Below are positions 32,544-44,110 of a DNA stretch of 64,000 bases, in pieces (positions within the stretch are counted from its first letter, which is position 1; every line of letters starts with the position of its first letter). The notes under the pieces are model-generated. The model was not told the origin of the DNA and searched no databases. It saw only the letters and a program-made list of their open reading frames with translations. The DNA lies in assembly GCF_030272615.1 (NCBI RefSeq), contig NC_081412.1, positions 103,592,796-103,656,795 on the forward strand. Direction: 5' to 3'. The stretch is from Cryptomeria japonica (lineage: Eukaryota; Streptophyta; Pinopsida; Cupressales; Cupressaceae). The translations under genes were made by a program, and so were the position numbers.

Positions 32544-33089
32544 TAAAATCAGGGGTGTATGTTCCTTTCACATTGAGCATATATATGATAAAATAACAAC
32601 ATATTCCAAAGATATTGAGGAGGATATGGTTCTAACAAATTGTACCCGATAGTTGGATATGTGTTTTGGTGTTTTGGTTTTTTGCTATGTGGAGGAGGCA
32701 ACAGGAAAAAGAGGAAATACATAAGGAACTAAGAGTACTAGGAGAGGTTTAATAGGCAAGCATCATGGCACTACTCTGGAGCCAAATAAACAATACCACC
32801 ACAACAATACTAATGAAAGATTTAACACAATAGGTATTGTGTATTTATGTAATCGACTGGACAAGCCATAATTGTAAAATCAAAGCATGTTTCACTAATG
32901 TATGGCAAAATACCAACCCACCCCGAAATTTATGTAAACTTGTATGCTAGGAAGAAATTCCTTGGGTGAGACAAGAGGTTTTCTTGCCTCGGTTCTTTCC
33001 TACCAGTGCCAACACTGAATCGACGTGTAGTTCTTAAAATTTAATAGAAATATTGCAGCTACGCCCTATTACCTATCAAAAAAAAAAAG
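32544..33089 (+). mobile_element. LINE 3' end fragment with A11 tail (left limit unknown)
   Basis: The stretch ends in TTTAATAGAAATATTGCAGC ... TTACCTATC followed by 11 A (33,079-33,089), the usual 3' end of plant L1-type elements. The paralogous segment starts immediately after the A run, which confirms an insertion boundary. The left limit and target duplication were not found; the sequence right after the array may be unrelated. Confidence 0.5.
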
Positions 33090-33993
33090 TACCTATATTA
33101 CCATTTCAAAATAGCATCATACATATTATTAAAAAAGATGGGTCAAATACATTTGAATTGTAAATATCATTAGCAAGCTACTCATTTATATCAATTCATG
33201 AACCAATTTTGAATCTAATAATTATTTATATTGTTTACTTCACTTTATTTTTATTTGAATAATTATGAAATTTATAGTCAATAATTAAATAAATATTTAT
33301 ATTAATAATAATTATGTCCATATAATATTATATTTTTTAATAATAATATTAATATACAATAATAGCTATATTTATACTTAGAGGTTATTTTATTTGTTGA
33401 AGAATTATCTCATTTAATTATAAAAAGTTGTTTTATTTACTAAAATTTAAAAATTATTAGGTAAGAGTTATTTTATTTTTAATTAAAATTATTAAGTATT
33501 TAATTTCATTCACATTGTTTACTTTTATTTTTCATTCGAAATTATATTTAAAATTATTTAATATATCTTAGTGTCAAATCGATTATTTTTTCTTTACAAA
33601 TACAAAACAAAATTTTTTTATATTATTTTATTCTATAATGTAATATAATATTTATATTGTATACTATTAATGTTAATATTAATATCTATAAATAAATTAT
33701 ATAACATTACATTTATACTATAAAATATCTATATATTCATTCATGATATATAAAATTATAAAATAAAATAACATTATCAAATAAATGCTTTTAATATTAA
33801 AAAATATCATGTTTGTAAATTAAAAAAAAGAGAATCCAAATATATATTTGTCAAAAATCACTCAAGTTGTTTTGAAAATCACTAGCGGCAAAAATATTTA
33901 AAAAATAAAAATAAATTCTTGCCTTATGTTAATGTTAAATACATTAAAAATATAAAATCCTTTGTTTCCTTGCAACTGTTGAACCAAATGTGA
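33090..33993. repeat. duplicated segment B, carrying the empty LINE site
   Basis: This matches 17,474-17,913 joined to 24,154-24,612. At 33,421-33,433 it reads TAAAAAGTTGTTT without interruption, which is the target of the LINE in segment A. AT-rich, no ORF. Confidence 0.85.
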
Positions 33994-34250
33994 AAGTCAG
34001 TGGCTAATCTCCATGCAAAATGGCACTATAAAAAAACTCTCATATCTACAAAACACCATGTATTTTTACGTATTTTTTGTGGTTTTACAATGGGGACGTA
34101 GATCATGAAGATTTAGTTGCTAAAAATTTAGTGGAAAAAACTGAACCAAATGTGAAAGCTCTCCACACAATGTTTTTTGCTCATTTTTTGTAGTTTTACA
34201 ACAATTGGGATGCAGATCATGAAGATTTAGCAGCTAATTTTTTTGTGGAA
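33971..34250. repeat. imperfect direct duplication of ~130 bp
   Basis: GAACCAAATGTGAAAG, then TTTTGTxGTTTTACAA and GATCATGAAGATTTAG occur in order twice, at about 33,971-34,138 and 34,142-34,250. No coding signal. Confidence 0.65.
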
Positions 34251-34399
34251 ATCCATTGTGTTTTGTGAATTTTAGAAATCATGTTGTTTTGTGTGAAGAT
34301 TAGTCGCGTCAATATGAAATGTATATGCAAGCACCAAAAGAGCCTGTGATAAGATAATTTTTTTAATTTAATAATTAAATTAAAAATCAGAAAATAAGA

Positions 34400-34535
34400 T
34401 TTAAAAATTAATGATAGATCAGATTTCTACAACCCATAGCTTATAATCTCACACTTTTTGGATTAGACTTTGTAGCAGTTTTTTGAATCAATGTTTCGGA
34501 TCACTCTTTGTGATCCATCATCAGGATACTAGAGA
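34400..34535. repeat. diverged half of the foldback element
   Basis: AAAATTAATGATAGAT..GATTTCTACAA, then TTTTTGGATTAGA and CGGATCACTCTTTGTGATCCATCATCAGGAT follow the order of the left half of the array foldback element (for example 26,655-26,775). The right arm is absent. It is a separate and older insertion or remnant. Confidence 0.7.
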
Positions 34536-34795
34536 GCTAATAACATGAAATGATAAGCTGCAAACCAAACCTTGGCTAAAAAGAAGAATAGAGGTAAGGA
34601 AAGGAGGTATGAGGTTCAAAGCGAAATAAATTAGATTAAAAAATTGGAGAAGAAAATAGTGAAAATAAAAAATAAAAGGTGAGAATGAGCAAAAAGAAGA
34701 TTAAAAAATGATGACAAAGAGAGAAAGCTAATAGTGATAAAAGGGAAAGATAAAGAAACTAACGAGAAGAGATGAATAAAAACAAGAAACAAGAG

Positions 34796-34851
34796 AATAA
34801 TAATAATAATAACAATAATAATAATAATAATAATAATATTGATGATGATGT
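34796..34851. repeat. (AAT)n microsatellite with short GAT run
   Basis: About 14 AAT units with one AAC interruption, then ATTGATGATGATG, just upstream of the third LINE. The preceding 230 bases are purine-rich. Confidence 0.9.
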
Positions 34852-35429
34852 ATCTTGATTTGGAATCATAACTTATTTGTATAACAATGTTTTGAAAAAG
34901 AGAAAGGGGACTTAAAAAATGAAGCGAATGCATCGAGCGAATTTGTCATCGCAATTTCCTCTGTGGAAATCTCTAGACCTTGTTCAACAGAGGTGGTTTT
35001 TTTATCGAACCAAATATGCGACTATGATTTGCTACCCGAGGAATAGGGCTCCTTTGCCTTAGGCTAATTTGGAATGGCAAGTGGTGAAACCTAGGATGTT
35101 TCGCATGGCAGCCACGAAAAACCCCCCAATGGTTGGAATTGGTGAGAAGGGTAAAATGAACATTTGTTGCCATGGAGGCACTACACTAGTCATCTCCAAT
35201 AGATTTAACCATTTGCAGAATCTTGACGAAGGTTTCATAAAACCTGCTCCATGGGAGAGAACTCATTCTGATAATGTTAGAAGCAGAGGAAATAAGAATT
35301 AATGTAGGTCAGATGGTATTCAAACCAGACCTAGGGATTTAGAGGGTAAGGGAAAGATTACGACGCCTCCTAAACCCTCAGGAGATGAGTCGATCACAAA
35401 AGCCTTCATTCAAAGCTGGAAAATATTTT

Positions 35430-36814
35430 AGAGATTAGTGACAATTTGGTTAAGAGGATTCAACAATCTCGCAAGGCTTTTGGGGTTTTCGCCAGATGGC
35501 AGGGACATGGAATTCCATCAGAGGCTATTGCAGACTGGTTCAAGTCCTCCTTCAAATGGATAGTAAGTATAGCTATCTTTACTGAGGGCTTTTGTATATT
35601 GATTGTGGAAATTTGAGGCATAAGAAGGAATTCCTAACAGGTAAATCTCCAACTTTCAAAGGTTTTGATTTCATTTTTTTAGAATGGCAATCGGATTTTA
35701 ACCCAAACAACCTGAAATCTTTTAGGGTAGATAGACCAGTTATGATCCCAAACCTACCAGTAAAATTAATGGACATAGAAATTATTAGGAAAATAGGTAA
35801 TCATTTGGGCAAATTTGTAGAGATTAGCGATAAATATAGGAAATATTTGAACTGTGTAATGATAATCAACATGGATATTAGTGTCAAATCTTTAAAGCCC
35901 ATTGAAATTAGAACAAAGGAATCATCTTTCCTAATCTACCTTGAATTTTATAAAGGGTTTCTGGATTTAGACCCTTCTATTGAACCCATCATAGAATTCC
36001 CCTCTTCTTAATCAATACCCAGAATGATTCCTAAAGTAGACATTAGTTTCAATATGGAGCAAGGAGGGTTTGTGATCGAGGAAGTCTCCTTGTCATCCAG
36101 GCAACTTGAGGATGTAGAAGAGGGAGAAATTATAACAGATCAGAGCAGGGATGTTCACTTGATCCCCTCTTCTCTTCATACCCTCAAGTAACTATCATTG
36201 GATAAGCAAGGCAAGACTGCTTATCCAAAGATACCCCTTGTCAAGAAGGGAGAACTTTCTCTGGCTTCTAAGGATGGGAAGGGAGGGGAGAAGGAAGCCC
36301 TTCCTCTTCCCTCTAATCAGGTTACTAGTTTGGAGGGTCGGAGCAACTCTAATGGTTCTTCCCATCTGAAGGAAAGCCCCATTAGAGAGGTAAGGATTGA
36401 TCTAGAGAAGGACCAAGCCCACAAAGAGGAAGAGGTTAATTGCATAATAGACTATTTATGTGACTCAGTTACTGAGGAAATTATGGAGCAACTATTGGAT
36501 GAAATAATAGACAAGGATGAGCTCGAACTTCAAAAAAATATGCTTAGAAAAGAGATTTTGAGCTCCTCCCCCCCCCTATGGTCTCAGATATGGAGGAACT
36601 TTTTTTAGACTTAGACAACAAGGAAAATGAAACCTTGGGTATCAAACTCTGGGCAGATGAAAAATATGCTCCGGATTATGCCAAGCTCTGCAAAAAGAGA
36701 GGTAGGAAATCCTTATCGGAGTTAAGAGCTAATGATGGTACTATGGAAGGTCAGGTTAGACTCACAAACATGTTTCATGCAGGGAAGGGGAAGTGCCTTC
36801 CCAAGGCATCATGA
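35430..36814 (+). pseudogene. LINE ORF1: DUF4283-like domain and acidic/basic tail
   Basis: The frame has QQSRKAFGVFARWQGHGIP and AIADWFKSSFKWIVSIAIFT. After a frameshift near 35,590 come GFDFIFLEWQSDFNPNN, VMIPNLPVKLMDIEII and IGNHLGKFVEISDKY, all typical of DUF4283 in plant LINE ORF1. A TAA at about 36,009 and a TAG... or TAA near 36,188 interrupt. A run of 8 C at about 36,566-36,573 marks a second frameshift. The last part reads KLCKKRGRKSLSEL, a short basic AT-hook-like motif. No CCHC knuckle is visible. The stop TGA (36,812-36,814) overlaps the ORF2 start as ATGA. An earlier N-terminal frame from 35,069 may belong to it. Confidence 0.72.
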
Positions 36815-39800
36815 AAGTAGTCTCATGGAATGTTAGGGGCTTAAACACCCCTAACAAACAAAGGATAGTCAAGCGATCCTATCATCTCACAGTCTAGAAT
36901 TAGCTCTATTATAGGAGACCAAATTAGGGAATGAGGATTTATCCTCCTTCGGTAAGAGATTAGGCTTTAGGTAGATTAAAGGGGCTCCAACCAATGGGGC
37001 CTCTAGAGGACTTGCTATAATATGGGACCCACACAATATCCTCTTCTCCCTTATGGAATCACATAACAATTGGATGAGCGGGAGGGTTACTAACCTGAAA
37101 AAACAATCTAGATTTTGTCATTGTTAATGTGTATGGGCCAATCCTTAATAAGGATAAAAAGAGAGTATGGAAAGAAATTGAGAATTTCATGGGTTCCCTT
37201 AATAAGTTATGCATTCTAGGAGGGGACTTTAATGCACTTCTGCATCATCATGAGAAGTGAGGAGGCATACATAAAAATTATCATGCTTCTATTGACTTTG
37301 TAGATTGGATTCATCATTGCGGCATGATTGAGATCAATATGGTAAAAGATGACTTTACCTAGAATAACTGAAGGTTAGGTTTTAGCAACATTGCAAAGAA
37401 ACTTGATGGATTGTTTGTATTGGGTAGTCTCATCAACTTCCCCTATACCTTGGATGCCTCTATCATACCTTTCTCAACATCGGATCACTTCCCTATTCAA
37501 CTTGGTATTTAGGGTGAGGCTGGCCCAAGAAGATGCCCTTTTAAATTTGAGAATATGTGCCTAAAAAATGATAATATCCTTAAGCTTTTATAGGAATGGT
37601 GGAATGCGGCCATGGTTTCAGGGTCTGGGATCTATAAGGTTGTTAATAAACTTAAGATTATTAAGCAAAATCTTATCCATTGGAATAAGGAGAACTTTGG
37701 TAATATTTTTGACAATAAGGCCCAAGTGGAAGCTGAGTTGGCATAAGTTAATGAGAAAGTAATGAGACATGGGATGGATGAGGCCCTATTTCTAAGCAAA
37801 AAGAAATTCCTTGCGGATCATGAATCTATTCTCACCAAAGAAGAAGTCTTTTGGAAACAAAAATCAAGAGAGACCTAGTTGGAGGAGGGAGGAAAGAACA
37901 CCGAATTCTTCCACAATAGTGTGAGGATGAGAAGATTCATTAGCCATATCTCCAGGATCAAGTTGAGTGATGACTCTTAGGTGGTTAACTTGAAATTCAT
38001 TGCGAAGGAGGTTGTAGATTTCTTTTCTCTTATCCTTAACTCTGACTAGAGCCCTGATGGCTCTGTCCAGGACAAGTTTATTAAGTGTATCCCAAAGCTT
38101 CTGAGTAAGGATCAAACTGATTCTCTAACTACTAAATTTTCCTTAATAGAAGTAGAGGTAGATCTTATGCAGATGAGCCCAGAAAAATCCCTAGGTCAGA
38201 TGGCTTTTCAAATAGTTTCTTTCAAAAATGTTGGCCCTTCTTAGGTGAGGAAGCGACATCAGCTCTTGAAGGGATGACGAACTCAGGTAATATCCTCAAG
38301 GAAATCAATAACACTTTTTTGGCCCTTATCCCAAAAAGGATAAACTTGAGCGTTTTGATGAGTTTCGACCCATATCCATGTGCAACACTGTCTATAAGAT
38401 TGTTTCTAAAACTCTAGCTAATAGGCTTCATAAACTCCTTCCCCTGTTGATCAGTGAGGAACATACAAGTTTTGTTCCAGGTAGATCTATTTACAATGGG
38501 GTTATAATAGCTCAGGAGGCTATCCACTTTGTCTAGAAGAATGGATCTCCTAGTATGCTCTTAAAATAAGACATTAGAAAAGCATATGACAAGGTGAGTT
38601 GGAGATTCCTTTGTAGATGCTTAGAAGCTTTCAGATTCCCCTCTGCCTAGATTAACTTGATTTTTGAATGTATCTCTACACCTAAATTCTCATTTCTAGT
38701 CAATGGTACCCCTGAATTTTTTTTCAGCTCCTCTAGGGGTTTGAGGTAGGGAGATCCTTTATCTCCTTTTCTCCTCATCATTATGGCATAATCCTTAGGG
38801 AGATCAATTTCTAGAGCTAGGGAGAATAGTCAGATTGAAGGAATTAGAATTACTAGCAACCTTGACCCTATAACGCATCAACAATTTGTGGATGATACTA
38901 TGCTATATGGGCTTAATGATTTAGGGGAGGCTCGGGCTTTTAAGAAAATTCTGGATTCTTACTCCATGGCCTTAGGTCTGGAAATCAATCAAGCTAAATC
39001 TAAAGTCTTTTTTTTTAATACTAAGTTAAGCTTTCAAAAAGACATCTGTTGCATTTTGAATTTCAATCTAGGAAGTCTCCCCTATAAGTATCTAGGTCTT
39101 CCCTTGGATAAGATCTTTGGGTCGACAAATCTGTGGGATGGAGTAGCAGATAATATTAGAAGCAGGGTAAAAACTTGGAAGGGTAAGTGGCTATCCTCTG
39201 CAGGTAGAGTTACTCTAGTTAAATCAGTTCTGGCTGCTATGCCCATCTATCAGCTATCATGTTTTAATCTACCCCAGTCCAAAAAGGATATGCTTAACAA
39301 ACATCTAAGATCTTTCTTTTGGCAAGGGGTAGAAGAGAAGAAACAGATCTACCTTATGGCCTAGGATAAGATCTGCAGGCCCAAGTTGGCAAGGGGTATT
39401 GGGATTAAGAATATTAAAGCTCAGAGTAGGGCATTAGGGGCCAAATTAGTATGGATAATTTTTAGATCTCCTCATCTTAAGTGGGCCCAAATCCTTTACC
39501 ATAAACATCTCCAAGGAAGGGACCATATGAGCCTCTTCAGCTGCTCCTCCCCTCTGAGAGGCTCTCATATTTGGAACTTTATGCTGGATTGTAGGAAATT
39601 CATCTTAGACAAATTATCATGGAATCTGGGAAAGGGTGACAAATCCCTTTTTTGGTCCGACTCTTGGGGAGGTTTCCAAGTCCTTCAGCAAAAATTAATC
39701 TGGAATCGTCCAAAGTAGTGCTAGAATCTATTTGGGGTAGGTATACTAAGGATTACATCATGCCTACTGAAGGAGACTTAGCCAAGGGATGGTCTTGGAG

Positions 39801-40986
39801 ATCCCTTGATCGAGTGGACATCCCTGCAAGGGAGAAATTGTTGCTTCAAGACATCCTTAAAAAGAGGATGGTCACTTTCAAGTTAGGACCAGATACTCTT
39901 GTCTGGGATGGGTCGAAATTGGGAGAATATACCTCAAAAGATGGTTATAATCTCCTCCTGAGTCAACAACTCTCCTCTTCCTCTTCCGTCCCTTCAGCCT
40001 TATGTTGGGATAAGATGTTTTTACAAAAGGCAGGATTGTTCTCATGGTTAGCTCTCCAAAATAAGATTTTAACAGTAGATAGATTTAGAAAGATGGGCTA
40101 TGAAGGCCCTAGCAGATGTCCTTTATGTGAAGAGGTTGAAGAAGATAAATACCACATCCTTCTCAATTGAAATTATGCTTCTAAGTGTTGGCTGTGGTTA
40201 TGCAACAAATTAGGGTGGTACTCAACCTTTCCCAATACCATCCTCGGGATGTTTCAAGAATAGCCAATCCTTTTTTAAAACTCCCTATATGGGGGGCTTT
40301 GGAACCTGACCTCTTCTTTGGTTATCTAGGAACTCTGGAAGGAATGCAATAGGAGACTCTTTAAGGAGGAGAAGATGGAGTGGACCCTTCTGGTGAATAA
40401 AATAGAAGCCTCAATTATGGAGACTCTAATTAGTAGAACTTCTAAATTTCCTAGTAATTTCTCAGAGATGACTTACAAGGATGAAAAGATGAGGGGGTGT
40501 TGGTTTGGTTTGAAGATCCCCCCCTTTGTTGGAAATAAAAACTTTAACAAACAGGAGCTGAGAAAGCCCTGCAAGTGGAGTGCCCCAAAAAGGGGTTGGG
40601 TCAAACTAAATATTGATGGAGCCTTCCGTGGGAACCCAAGCCCTACAGGTATTGGATGTTGTCTACATGATGAGGGTGGAAGGGAATTGGCCAAGATAGC
40701 CAAACCTATAGGGTTTGAATCCAATAGAAAAGCTGAAATCTTAGCACTAATTGAAGGTCTCCTTCTTTGTCAAAACAGGGGTATTCACAATCTGGCCATT
40801 GAAGGAGACTCAACCATTATTATCAATGGCCTTAGAAAAGGCTCTCTGCCTGATTGGAAGATGAATGCGCTCATGTCTAGAGCTCTAGGTCTCCTCGGAG
40901 ATTTTAAGAAAACGACCTTCAACCACATCTACAAAGAGGGAAACTCCAGGGTAGATGCATTAGCTAATGCAGGTGATGATGGGTAG
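36811..40986 (+). pseudogene. LINE ORF2: endonuclease, RT, zf-RVT, RNase H
   Basis: It starts MKVVSWNVRGLNTPNKQR (endonuclease motif 1), with LCILGGDFNALLHH (about 37,205) and FSTSDHFPIQLG (about 37,480) downstream. RT motifs are FRPISMCNTVYKIVSK, DIRKAYDKVSW, GDPLSPFLLI and the catalytic FVDD (38,888 region), then LGLPLDKIFG. A zinc-finger-like domain follows (SALCWDKMFLQKAGLFSWLA ... CPLCEEVEEDKYHILL, about 39,990-40,170). The C-terminal RNase H (40,567-40,986) has LNIDGAFRGNPSPTGIG, RKAEILALIEGL, IEGDSTIIINGL and KEGNSRVDALAN, with all four catalytic acids apparently kept. The ORF is split by frameshifts (near 36,880, 37,110, 38,215, 39,650) and many stops, mostly TAG. The RNase H part is the best preserved. 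Confidence 0.88.
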
Positions 40987-41000
40987 TTCATTAGTTAGAA

Positions 41001-41403
41001 GGGAGTCCTCCTCCTCTATTTTAGCTATAGGGTTGGTTATCCTAGGCTATTGGTCTTGTTCAGCTTGGCTTGAGGTTTCCCCTTGGTCTTTTTTCTTTTT
41101 CTTTTTCTGAATTGTGGCCTTTCCCTCCTTCCAAAGGTGGCAAGTCTCTGCTATCCTAGAGGGATAACCTTAGATTGAAGATGGAAGGAAGTGTTCCTAT
41201 CATTGCTCTAAGTTGGGGTAGTTTAGCAAGCCTGTATCTTAGCTCTTAGAATATATTTATGGATCTTTGGTCTATTTCATGGAAAACTTATTTTCTCATA
41301 TCTTCTTTAGATCTCCTCTTAGAGCCTTATAAGATTTTACGTATAATGGTATACATATGTATATATGGATATGAATATTTATATAGACATGCATATATAT
41401 AAA

Positions 41404-41463
<60 letters not shown>

Positions 41464-41638
41464 AATAAGAGATTATGATTCTTTAAGAGTTAGAATTATT
41501 TATTATTTTATTTTATAGTCTATATGTATTTTATAGCTACGATTTAGACCATATCTATCTATAGCTTTTAGCCATATTTTAGAGGCTGCCAATACCTTTT
41601 CGGGACATCTTCTGTCAACAACTCCCCTCGATTAGTAC
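41001..41638. other. interval after LINE ORF2 with long (AT)n
   Basis: Pyrimidine-rich 3' untranslated-like sequence, then an AT-rich part with (AT)n of about 50 bases at 41,408-41,461. No gene. Confidence 0.6.
41408..41461. repeat. (AT)n microsatellite
   Basis: Uninterrupted alternating AT of about 54 bases. Confidence 0.95.
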
Positions 41639-42510
41639 TAATGTGGTGGAATACTTGTGGTGATGATGTGACTTCCCTTACTGCAATAGCCAACAATTGC
41701 TTAGCAGCCCATTCATGTAGAGATGGTGGTATTAATTACCTTGATCGTGGAGATTGTTTCAATTGCATCTTGGCCCTTCGATCTCTATCATTCAATTATG
41801 TCTATCGTCCCTCTTAGGCTAGATGAGTTGTATTTCATGATGCTAGTTCTTTTTATATTTACTCTTGCTTAGGCTCTGGCTTATGTGATATTCAAAGCAA
41901 CTCCTATGGATACCCTGCTAAGATTAATATGGCTCAAGCGGAAAATGTCCTTTGTAGGGGAAATTAAGGAGGAGAGATTGAAAGGCATTCTGGTCTATCT
42001 GAACCCCCTAGTCATCAGGGCAGTCATGAAAATCCTCGGGAATGATTATATTATGAATAAAGACCGCACCAAAGACAATTCAGACATTGTTGCAATGTTC
42101 TTTGCAGTGGTTATGCATTTTGAGAACGACATAAACGTGGTAATCAAACTTTGTAAAAAGTTCTTCAAGAAGGAACTTCTTGGAGAATTGGACCATGTGG
42201 TGCTTAATATTGATGAGGAGCTCTCTACTTCGAATCCTCATGACTATGATATTCTCATCCAAATGAAAACCAAGTGCCTAGATACCCAATTCTATCAATT
42301 GAGTATCTGATATCCTTTGAAACCTACAACGCAATCAGGCAAAGGAATCTCTTCTTCCTCATGTGGCTTTTGAAAGTTAGGAAGCTGACGTACAATAGGT
42401 GGTTGGCTAACTATCTAGAAGCAGAGAATATTGAAGTGGTTCTAGATGATGTGGTAATCCCTCCACCCCCTGCTTCATCCCCTGCTAATATGCCAACCAG
42501 CTCTGGATAA
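41639..42510 (+). pseudogene. unrecognised ORF (~270 codons) downstream of LINE RNase H
   Basis: Three overlapping frames join into one plausible protein. From 41,639: MWWNTCGDDVTSLTAIANNC with two stops near 41,817 and 41,823, up to AKINMAQAEN. Then, after a shift near 41,945, MSFVGEIKEERLKGILVYL ... VVIKLCKKFFKKELLGELDH. After another shift near 42,290 come IEYLISFETYNAIRQRN ... LLKVRKLTYNRWLANYLEAE and a Pro-rich tail, ending with TAA at 42,508-42,510. It is hydrophobic-basic with a likely helical core. I recognise no domain. Its place 0.65 kb after a LINE RNase H parallels the minus-strand LINE at 12-14 kb, but the two proteins are not visibly similar. Confidence 0.45.
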
Positions 42511-43700
42511 GAGGCTCCACAGGAGTGGGTAAGGAGATGTCGGGCTGGTTAGAGGGGTTCATTATGGTTTCAGGTTTCTTGCCTCTTTTTGACTCTCAAG
42601 TTTTTATAGTTTGTATATTGACCTAGATTAGTCTTTGGACATATGGATGTTAAGCAAGATTTTCTATCTTTACTTTTGCTTCTATCCCTTAAGTTGGGTC
42701 TTTCCTTCACAATCTGGACTTAGTTTTTTGGAAGCATTTATGGATGAAATATATTATGCTTACCGTGTTTACTCTGGTAGTATGTATTTATCTTGTGAAA
42801 ACTGATGGCCTTTATGATGGTAAACATGTTTCAATTTGTTCCAAGATTTTAAACAGATGTTCTCTCTATTTATACATATACATGTTCTTCATATGTGTGG
42901 GTTCATAAAAGTAAAATCTCTTATCTAGATGTATAAAGATAACTGTCTGATTTCGTTCTAGTAGTGTTTATCCTTTTTGAACAACGATGGATGTTTTAGT
43001 AAGGTGGTTGTTTTCTACTTCATCTGTAAGCATCTATGTCGATTACGTGAGTTTCTTTCTGTTATTCAACTCTAGGTTTTCTCCTTCTTCTTTGTCTTTT
43101 GCTCAGGATGGTTGTCTATGTTTGAAAGGTGGAAGGTATCTAGATTTCTCTTTACGGTAAGCTGGAGAGAAATGATCTAACTTTGATAAGATCTGGTCTT
43201 TGGTCCTTTTAGAATGGCTCTATTTCCCTATAAAATGCTATGATAATTCTAGTCTATTCTTAACATTATGAATAGTCTCCGAGGATATTGTGGATTAATT
43301 TTGAAGGTTTGACACCACCAGTTGTGTGGTTTTTTTGGGTTAACATCTCTTGGAGTGGTTGATGTAGGATAAGTCTGAAGGTTTTATGTAGGTCTAGTTA
43401 CGATTACCCTTGTAAGGCCTTCCCTTTGAGGGCTCTGGAGCTCGATTATGCATTCAGATTAGGAGATCATTGTGAAACCTTCTTCCGGGAAACTAGATCC
43501 AGACAATAAAGGGTTTTGCAGACATCATTCTTTAGGAATAAACAATTCTTTTTGAACTTCAAAATTTCAAAATGACTTCTCCTTGTCATATAGCTCAACC
43601 TATTGGGATTTCCCCAAGGACTATTGTATCTTGTTCTCATTCTTGATTAAGTGTATCATTAGATTCTGATCCTCTAAAGGATCTAGGCGAGACCAGAGGT
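42511..43700. other. interval without recognised gene
   Basis: T-rich, no ORF of note and no clear repeat. It could be 3' untranslated region of the LINE or unrelated sequence. Confidence 0.45.
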
Positions 43701-43710
43701 TTTCTTCCTC

Positions 43711-43736
43711 CATGATGATGATGATGATGATAAAGA

Positions 43737-43791
<55 letters not shown>
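43711..43791. repeat. (GAT)n-(AAT)n-(ATT)n compound microsatellite
   Basis: About six GAT units, then about eight AAT and ten ATT units. AAT followed by ATT makes a perfect inverted repeat able to form a hairpin. Confidence 0.92.
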
Positions 43792-43794
<3 letters not shown>

Positions 43795-43799
43795 TCATG

Positions 43800-44110
43800 A
43801 AAAAATAGAGATAAAATAATAAAATGGAAAATGAAAGGGGGAGGGAAGGAAGTAAAATAAAACAAAGAGAAGAAGTTGAAAAAGAAGAAGACTAGAAGGA
43901 ACAACACTAGAAGATCGTGAAAGGAGACAAAGAAATCCAGATGAGGGAAGGGGGGAAAACTAGAAGAATAAAAAGATAAAGATAGAAAAACCAAAAAACA
44001 CAAAGGCACGCGGGAAAGATGAAAGGAGAGGGAAGAAAGTGGGACTGCAAAGCCAAAGCGGGAGGGGAAGGAGGGGGGGGGGGGGGAGAGGGGGGAGGTA
44101 GGTAGAAAGA
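43800..44110. repeat. polypurine tract with G-runs
   Basis: About 300 bases that are nearly all purine on the plus strand, ending in G14 (44,071-44,086). The minus-strand open frames here (Phe/Leu/Ser-rich) are composition artefacts. Confidence 0.8.

Larger units (their letters stand above)
34870..41000 (+). mobile_element. LINE (L1-type with RNase H); ends not fixed
   Basis: ORF1 (DUF4283-like) and ORF2 (endonuclease, RT, zf-RVT, RNase H) lie in order on the plus strand. No A tail or target duplication could be identified. The left limit is set after the AAT microsatellite and the right limit after the ORF2 stop. The element may extend to about 42.6 kb or even to the GAT/AAT microsatellite at 43.7 kb, which would include the ORF at 41.6-42.5 kb. 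Confidence 0.75.

Noticed and set aside
34849-43715. GATGATGAT at both sides as target duplication of the 35-41 kb LINE
   Set aside because: Both are inside simple repeats and no A tail precedes the right one, so the match is not informative.
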